Part shown: in pieces, positions 24,131 to 27,886 of the stretch
How positions within the stretch are numbered: position 1 is the stretch's first letter
Layout: each line of letters begins with the position of its first letter
NCBI GenBank assembly: GCA_934636465.1
Contig: CAKUAR010000025.1
Coordinates: 1 to 27,886, forward strand
Direction: 5' to 3'
DNA length: 27,886 nt
DNA from: an uncultured Muribaculaceae bacterium
Lineage (GTDB): Bacteria > Bacteroidota > Bacteroidia > Bacteroidales > Muribaculaceae
The notes under the pieces: model-generated
Database searches by the model: none
What the model was told of the DNA's origin: nothing
Seen by the model: only the letters and a program-made list of their open reading frames with translations
Program-made: the position numbers and the translations under genes

Positions 24131-26137
24131 ATGTCTATGGAATCAGACAAACAGCGAATAGATTGGCTTCGCCAAGAGCTTAACCGCCACAACTATCAGT
24201 ATTATGTGCTCAACGACCCTGTGATTTCTGACCAGGAGTTTGACAAACAGATGCGTGAGTTGCAGGACCTGGAGGAAGCAAATCCGCAATATTTCGACCC
24301 TTACTCGCCCACACAGCGCGTGGGCAGCGACTTGAACCAAGGCTTTAAGCAAGTGGTGCATGAGCGACCCATGATGTCGCTCTCAAACTCTTACTCGATA
24401 GAGGAGGTGCAGGACTTTTTGCGCCGTGCCAAAGACGGACTTAACGGCGAGGAAGTGCAGATTATAGGCGAAATGAAGTTTGACGGCACATCTATTTCCA
24501 TCACATACGAGCACGGAAGGCTTGTGAGAGCCGTGACGCGTGGCGACGGTGTGCGTGGCGACGATGTGACCACCAACATAATCACGATAAAGAGTATTCC
24601 GCTGGAGCTTGCACCCGGCAACTGGCCCGATAAGTTTGAGGTGAGGGGTGAGATACTGCTACCGTGGAAAAACTTCCAGAAACTTAATGAGGAGCGGCAA
24701 TATAACGAGGAACCGCTGTTTGCCAATCCGCGCAACGCTGCCGCCGGCACGCTGAAGCTGCAAAACTCAAGCGAGGTGGCTCGGCGCGGACTCGACGCCT
24801 ATTTCTACTTCTTGCTTGGCAACAACTTGCCGTTTGACAACCACTATGACAACATGATGGCTGTGAAATCGTGGGGCTTCAAGGTGGCGCAACTCACCAA
24901 ACTGCCGTCGATAGACGCGGTGAAGGATTTCATAAACTACTGGGACAAGGAAAGGAAAAATCTGCCAATAGCCACCGACGGACTGGTGTTTAAGCTGAAC
25001 TCGCTGCGCCAGTGGCTCAACCTCGGCGCAACGGCAAAATCGCCACGCTACGCCATAGCGTATAAATTTGCGCCAGAGCGAGAGTGCACGAAATTGAGGT
25101 ATGTGTCGTTTGAGGTGGGTCGAAGCGGAGTGATAACGCCCGTTGCAAATCTGGACCCGGTGCTGCTTTCGGGCACGGTGGTGAAGCGCGCATCGCTGCA
25201 CAACGCCGACATAATAAAGTCGCTCGACATTCACGACGGCGACATGGTGTATGTGGAGAAAGGCGGAGAAATCATACCCAAGATTGTGGGCGTGGACAAA
25301 AAGAGCCGTATAGCCGGCAGCGAGCCAATAAAGTTTGTGACCACATGCCCGGCGTGTGGCACTCCACTGAAGCGAGTGGAGGGCGAGGCAGCCTGGGTGT
25401 GCCCCGACAAGAAGCACTGCCCACCGCAAATCACAGGTCGCATAGAGCACTTTGTGGGGCGGCACATGATGAACATAGACGGCATAGGCGAGGAAGTGGC
25501 TGTGCAGTTGTTTAAGAGCGGCTTGGTGAAAAACGTGGCCGACATATACGACCTTACTGCCGACAAGCTCATGTCGCTTGAGCACTTTCAGAAAAGAGCG
25601 GCTTCACGCCTGATAAATGGTGTGGAGGCGTCAAAAAAAGTGCCGTTTGAGAGAGTGATTTTCGCTTTGTCGATACCATACGTGGGCGAGACCACGGCGC
25701 GTGTGCTGGCACGCAATCTGCACGACATTGACCACTTGATGGCAGTGTCGGAGGAGGCTCTGTCGGCAATTCCTGAAATCGGCCCGAAGATAGCAGAAAG
25801 CATTGTGACGTTCTTTGCCGACAGCGACAATGTGGCTATTGTGGAGCGGCTTCGCGCGGCAGGGCTGCAAATGGCAATCCCCGCAGAAGAACTTGCCGGC
25901 CGAACCGATAAGCTCGCCGGCAAGAAAATAGTGATAAGCGGCGTGTTTGCCAAACACTCGCGCGAGGAATACAAAGCTATGATAGAGCAGAACGGAGGCA
26001 AAAACTCAAGTTCCATTTCAAGTGCCACAAGTTTTGTGTTTGCTGGCGAAAACATGGGCCCGGCAAAACTTGAAAAGGCTCACAAATTGGGAATTCCGAT
26101 AATCAATGAGGACGAATTCCTCAAAATGCTTGAATGA
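24131..26137 (+). CDS. ligA: NAD-dependent DNA ligase
   Basis: A 668-residue ligase that seals nicks in replication and repair using NAD. The N-terminal Ia domain has the NAD-binding [15 protein letters not shown] (24-38). The catalytic Lys116 is in GEMKFDGTS. Later come the OB-fold, the four zinc cysteines ([13 protein letters not shown] and [12 protein letters not shown]), helix-hairpin-helix repeats ([12 protein letters not shown]) and a C-terminal BRCT domain ([17 protein letters not shown] onward). Length and order are standard for LigA. It is a single gene, divergent from ddl and convergent with the DUF4251 gene 27 bases away. Confidence 0.96.
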   Translation: MSMESDKQRIDWLRQELNRHNYQYYVLNDPVISDQEFDKQMRELQDLEEANPQYFDPYSPTQRVGSDLNQGFKQVVHERPMMSLSNSYSIEEVQDFLRRAKDGLNGEEVQIIGEMKFDGTSISITYEHGRLVRAVTRGDGVRGDDVTTNIITIKSIPLELAPGNWPDKFEVRGEILLPWKNFQKLNEERQYNEEPLFANPRNAAAGTLKLQNSSEVARRGLDAYFYFLLGNNLPFDNHYDNMMAVKSWGFKVAQLTKLPSIDAVKDFINYWDKERKNLPIATDGLVFKLNSLRQWLNLGATAKSPRYAIAYKFAPERECTKLRYVSFEVGRSGVITPVANLDPVLLSGTVVKRASLHNADIIKSLDIHDGDMVYVEKGGEIIPKIVGVDKKSRIAGSEPIKFVTTCPACGTPLKRVEGEAAWVCPDKKHCPPQITGRIEHFVGRHMMNIDGIGEEVAVQLFKSGLVKNVADIYDLTADKLMSLEHFQKRAASRLINGVEASKKVPFERVIFALSIPYVGETTARVLARNLHDIDHLMAVSEEALSAIPEIGPKIAESIVTFFADSDNVAIVERLRAAGLQMAIPAEELAGRTDKLAGKKIVISGVFAKHSREEYKAMIEQNGGKNSSSISSATSFVFAGENMGPAKLEKAHKLGIPIINEDEFLKMLE

Positions 26138-26164
26138 GTGTTTGTCTCCGCAGTGCTTTGAGAA

Positions 26165-26782
26165 TTACTGGTTGAAGTCGATGCGGTCGTTGCGATAGGG
26201 CAGCAGTCGGCCATAAACCGTGAGGCGGTCAGAGCCAAATGTGGGCGTGATGATGGCCGTGGCATAATCGCTGTTGGCATTGATGGTGATGGACACATCG
26301 GCATTGAACTGCGAACCAACGATTATGAAGCTAAGATAAACGTTGCCTTTTTTGTCGGTGGTGATGCGTTTGTTGGATATGTGGCCTGAAAGCGTGATGC
26401 CGCCCAGTCCATTTTGTCCGAGCATGCCGTTGTTGAAAGTGAGTTGCACCATGGCGTTCTCGCCCTGCATAAGCACAAAGTTGGCGTTTGACTGAACCGA
26501 ATTGACGGTATAGCCCAGGCGTCCTATGGTCATTCTGTCGGCCATCAAAGCAAAATACCCTTGATTCACGGCTTGTGACGACAAGTCGTGTGCCAGAGCG
26601 TCAACTTGCTCCTTTTGTCTTTTTTCTCTTGCCTTACGTTCCTGCTTGGTTTCGTTTGACGGTTTTGCAGGTTTCACCACTGTCAGCTCCACGCTGTCGG
26701 CCAGAGTGTATTGGTTGGTCTGCGATGCGGCGCTCATGCAGCCGCATGCAACAAATGTGATAATCAAAAATAGTGCTTTCAT
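26165..26782 (-). CDS. DUF4251 protein, exported
   Basis: A 205-residue protein of unknown function. The start MKALFLII at 26782 is chosen because it opens a signal sequence (MKALFLIITFVACGC, 1-15), with cysteines 13 and 15 giving a weak lipobox; the frame extends 18 codons further up but the sequence there crosses the promoter. A charged Lys/Glu/Arg stretch (38-60) follows, and the DUF4251 beta-rich domain fills about 62-200 (FVLMQGENAMVQLTF, GLGGITLSGHISNKRI, DKKGNVYLSFII). DUF4251 proteins are common in Bacteroidales and probably face the periplasm. Divergent from the CPBP gene. Confidence 0.85.
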   Translation of the reverse strand: MKALFLIITFVACGCMSAASQTNQYTLADSVELTVVKPAKPSNETKQERKAREKRQKEQVDALAHDLSSQAVNQGYFALMADRMTIGRLGYTVNSVQSNANFVLMQGENAMVQLTFNNGMLGQNGLGGITLSGHISNKRITTDKKGNVYLSFIIVGSQFNADVSITINANSDYATAIITPTFGSDRLTVYGRLLPYRNDRIDFNQ

Positions 26783-26811
26783 AATTTTTCTTTTATTTAT
26801 TTGGTTAAATG

Positions 26812-26819
26812 CAAAGGTA
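26812..26819 (-). promoter_or_regulatory. probable -7 element of the DUF4251 gene
   Basis: TACCTTTG on the minus strand, 30 bases before the chosen start. A TTTTG lies 14 bases upstream, shorter than normal spacing. Confidence 0.4.
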
Positions 26820-26854
26820 TGCAAAAACTGCACCAAAACTCTGTGGGTTTTAGC

Positions 26855-26862
26855 TAATTTTG
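26855..26862 (+). promoter_or_regulatory. probable -7 element of the CPBP gene
   Basis: TAATTTTG, 29 bases before the start at 26891. No clear -33 element; its upstream part overlaps the promoter region of the DUF4251 gene on the other strand. Confidence 0.4.
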
Positions 26863-26890
26863 CAAATAAAATATTTATTGGTAATCAACA

Positions 26891-27784
26891 ATGGCAAACT
26901 TTCATTTTCAACCCACGCTCAAAAACAAGGTAATCTTAATTCTGGCGTTGTTTTTTCTTGGCTTGTGTGTGGCCTCGGTGGTTATGGTGTTGCTCGTGCG
27001 CAGGCATGGCGACACGGTGCAGGTGGTGCTTGGCGCCACACTGACGCAAGATGTGCTGGCGTTTATGCTGCCGGCTATGGCGTGTGTCGCGCTTTGCGGA
27101 CAGCGCCCTGTACACGCGTTGAGGCTTGACGGCAAGTTGACGTGGGTGGGCGTGCTCGCTGTGGTGGCGGTTTATTTCTTGTCGCTGCCGGGAATGAACT
27201 ATGTGATAGACTGGAACAAGGGCATGGTGCTGCCACAGAGCCTTAGTGCGGTGGAGCAATGGATTAGGCAAAATGAGGATATGGCTGCAGAGCAGACTAA
27301 GTTGCTGCTTGACCAAAAGTCGCTTGGTGCGTTTTGCTATACGTTTTTTGTGGTTGCCATAATGGCGGGTGTGAGCGAGGAAATGTTTTTCAGGGGGGCA
27401 TGGCAGCATTTTATTTTTTCGCCAAAGATGCGCAACGGAGTGGCGATATGGGTCACGGCATTTATATTCAGCTTTATACACTTGCAGTTCTTTGGCTTTG
27501 TGCCACGGTTTTTGCTCGGCGCGTGGCTGGGCTATCTGCTCGTGTGGTCGCGCTCGCTGTGGTTGCCGATATTGGCTCACGCACTCAATAACGGCATGGT
27601 GGTGACTGCTGCCTATTTGTCGAAGCGTGGCTTGTTGCCAAACATTGACATTGACACGCTTGGGCTGCCTGGGCAAGGCGAGTTTCCGTGGCTTGCGCTG
27701 GGGAGTGCTTTGGCAACGGCAGTTGCAATATGGCTGCTGCATCGCTATTACAAACGCCAACGTGAGGAGGGCAGATTGGTTTAA
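26891..27784 (+). CDS. CPBP-family intramembrane metalloprotease
   Basis: A 297-residue multi-pass membrane protein of the CPBP (Rce1-like, formerly abortive-infection) family. The first membrane segment is at about 12-36, with others at 55-70, 84-104 and 147-162. The three family motifs are present: Glu163-Glu164 with Arg168 (SEEMFFRGAW), His197 (FIFSFIHLQFFG) and His230 with Asn233 (AHALNNG). These are the predicted metal-binding and catalytic residues. Bacterial members act in prenyl-protein-like proteolysis or bacteriocin self-protection, but the substrate here is unknown and no bacteriocin gene is nearby. The start fits the promoter at 26855-26862. Confidence 0.9.
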   Translation: MANFHFQPTLKNKVILILALFFLGLCVASVVMVLLVRRHGDTVQVVLGATLTQDVLAFMLPAMACVALCGQRPVHALRLDGKLTWVGVLAVVAVYFLSLPGMNYVIDWNKGMVLPQSLSAVEQWIRQNEDMAAEQTKLLLDQKSLGAFCYTFFVVAIMAGVSEEMFFRGAWQHFIFSPKMRNGVAIWVTAFIFSFIHLQFFGFVPRFLLGAWLGYLLVWSRSLWLPILAHALNNGMVVTAAYLSKRGLLPNIDIDTLGLPGQGEFPWLALGSALATAVAIWLLHRYYKRQREEGRLV

Positions 27785-27854
27785 CAACAATAGCTTTAAC
27801 CGAGAAAAAGTATACATTCAAAATGGAAGTGCAAAACTTGTGGGTGAAAATAAT

Positions 27855-27886
27855 ATGAAAAACACCGCAGGTTTGCCTAACGGCTG
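27855..27886 (+). CDS. possible start of a next gene, cut by the window end
   Basis: An ATG at 27855 opens MKNTAGLPNG and runs off the edge. Too short to identify. An earlier ATG at 27823 closes after 11 codons at the TGA overlapping this ATG. The rest of 27785-27886 shows no clear promoter or terminator. Confidence 0.15.
   Translation, partial: MKNTAGLPNG

Noticed and set aside
24767..25585. 272-codon minus-strand open frame
   Set aside because: It is antisense to ligA and rich in His/Arg without any motif; a shadow.
26891..27784. CPBP protein as an abortive-infection or bacteriocin-immunity system
   Set aside because: The family name alone is not evidence; no phage-defence or bacteriocin genes are nearby and the gene stands alone.
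26936..27817. 293-codon minus-strand open frame
   Set aside because: It is antisense to the CPBP gene, which has all three family motifs; the His/Arg/Gln-rich product is typical of an antisense reading.
1..27886. tRNA or rRNA genes, CRISPR arrays, insertion sequences, prophage genes
   Set aside because: No cloverleaf-like segment, regularly spaced repeat, transposase or phage structural gene was recognised by reading; a dedicated tRNA or Rfam scan was not possible.

Overview
The window is a chromosomal segment of a Bacteroidales bacterium, most likely Muribaculaceae or a close relative; the family assignment is an inference. The evidence is the recurring Bacteroidetes promoter form (TTG, about 19-22 bases, TAnnTTTG), mostly weak or absent Shine-Dalgarno sites, a DUF4251 protein, and two secreted proteins with type IX secretion (T9SS)-like C-terminal tails. 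I see no rRNA, tRNA, CRISPR array, insertion sequence or prophage.

Left part (1-8345). A gene-free stretch (1-499) carries a good promoter, a large imperfect inverted repeat and a terminator-like hairpin. It is followed on the minus strand by the translation-quality set rplY/ctc - pth - S4-domain (Hsp15-like) protein, driven by a clear promoter at 2343-2373. Next, also on the minus strand, come udk - lptB - holB - an AddB-like PD-(D/E)XK nuclease, covering nucleotide salvage, lipopolysaccharide export, replication and recombination. A hairpin terminator lies between lptB and holB.

Middle part (8346-16280). Divergent from udk is a two-gene plus-strand operon: a di-iron hemerythrin-like protein of the RIC/YtfE type, overlapping by 4 bases a NarL-type regulator whose receiver domain has lost the phosphoryl-acceptor aspartate. 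Three copies of a 15-base word lie in the shared upstream region and two of them form the divergent promoters. Then come two large secreted glycan-active-looking proteins, a beta-propeller protein and a GH71/GH99-like protein with a CBM9-like domain. A strong hairpin separates them and each ends in a T9SS-like tail. A MlaE/MlaF lipid ABC transporter pair follows, closed by a bidirectional terminator.

Right part (16281-27886). On the minus strand lie sppA - lpxK - punA - thiL, tightly packed, and ddl - murF, the two steps that make D-Ala-D-Ala and attach it to the peptidoglycan precursor. ligA diverges from ddl. A DUF4251 lipoprotein-like gene and a CPBP intramembrane protease gene are divergent near the right end.

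Most of the window is conserved housekeeping content. The points most worth a second look are the RIC-like protein with its pseudo-receiver regulator and repeated upstream word, the paired secreted glycan-active proteins with unusual domain or active-site details, an Asn-to-Asp change at the base-recognition position of the purine nucleoside phosphorylase, and the structured non-coding stretch at the left edge.
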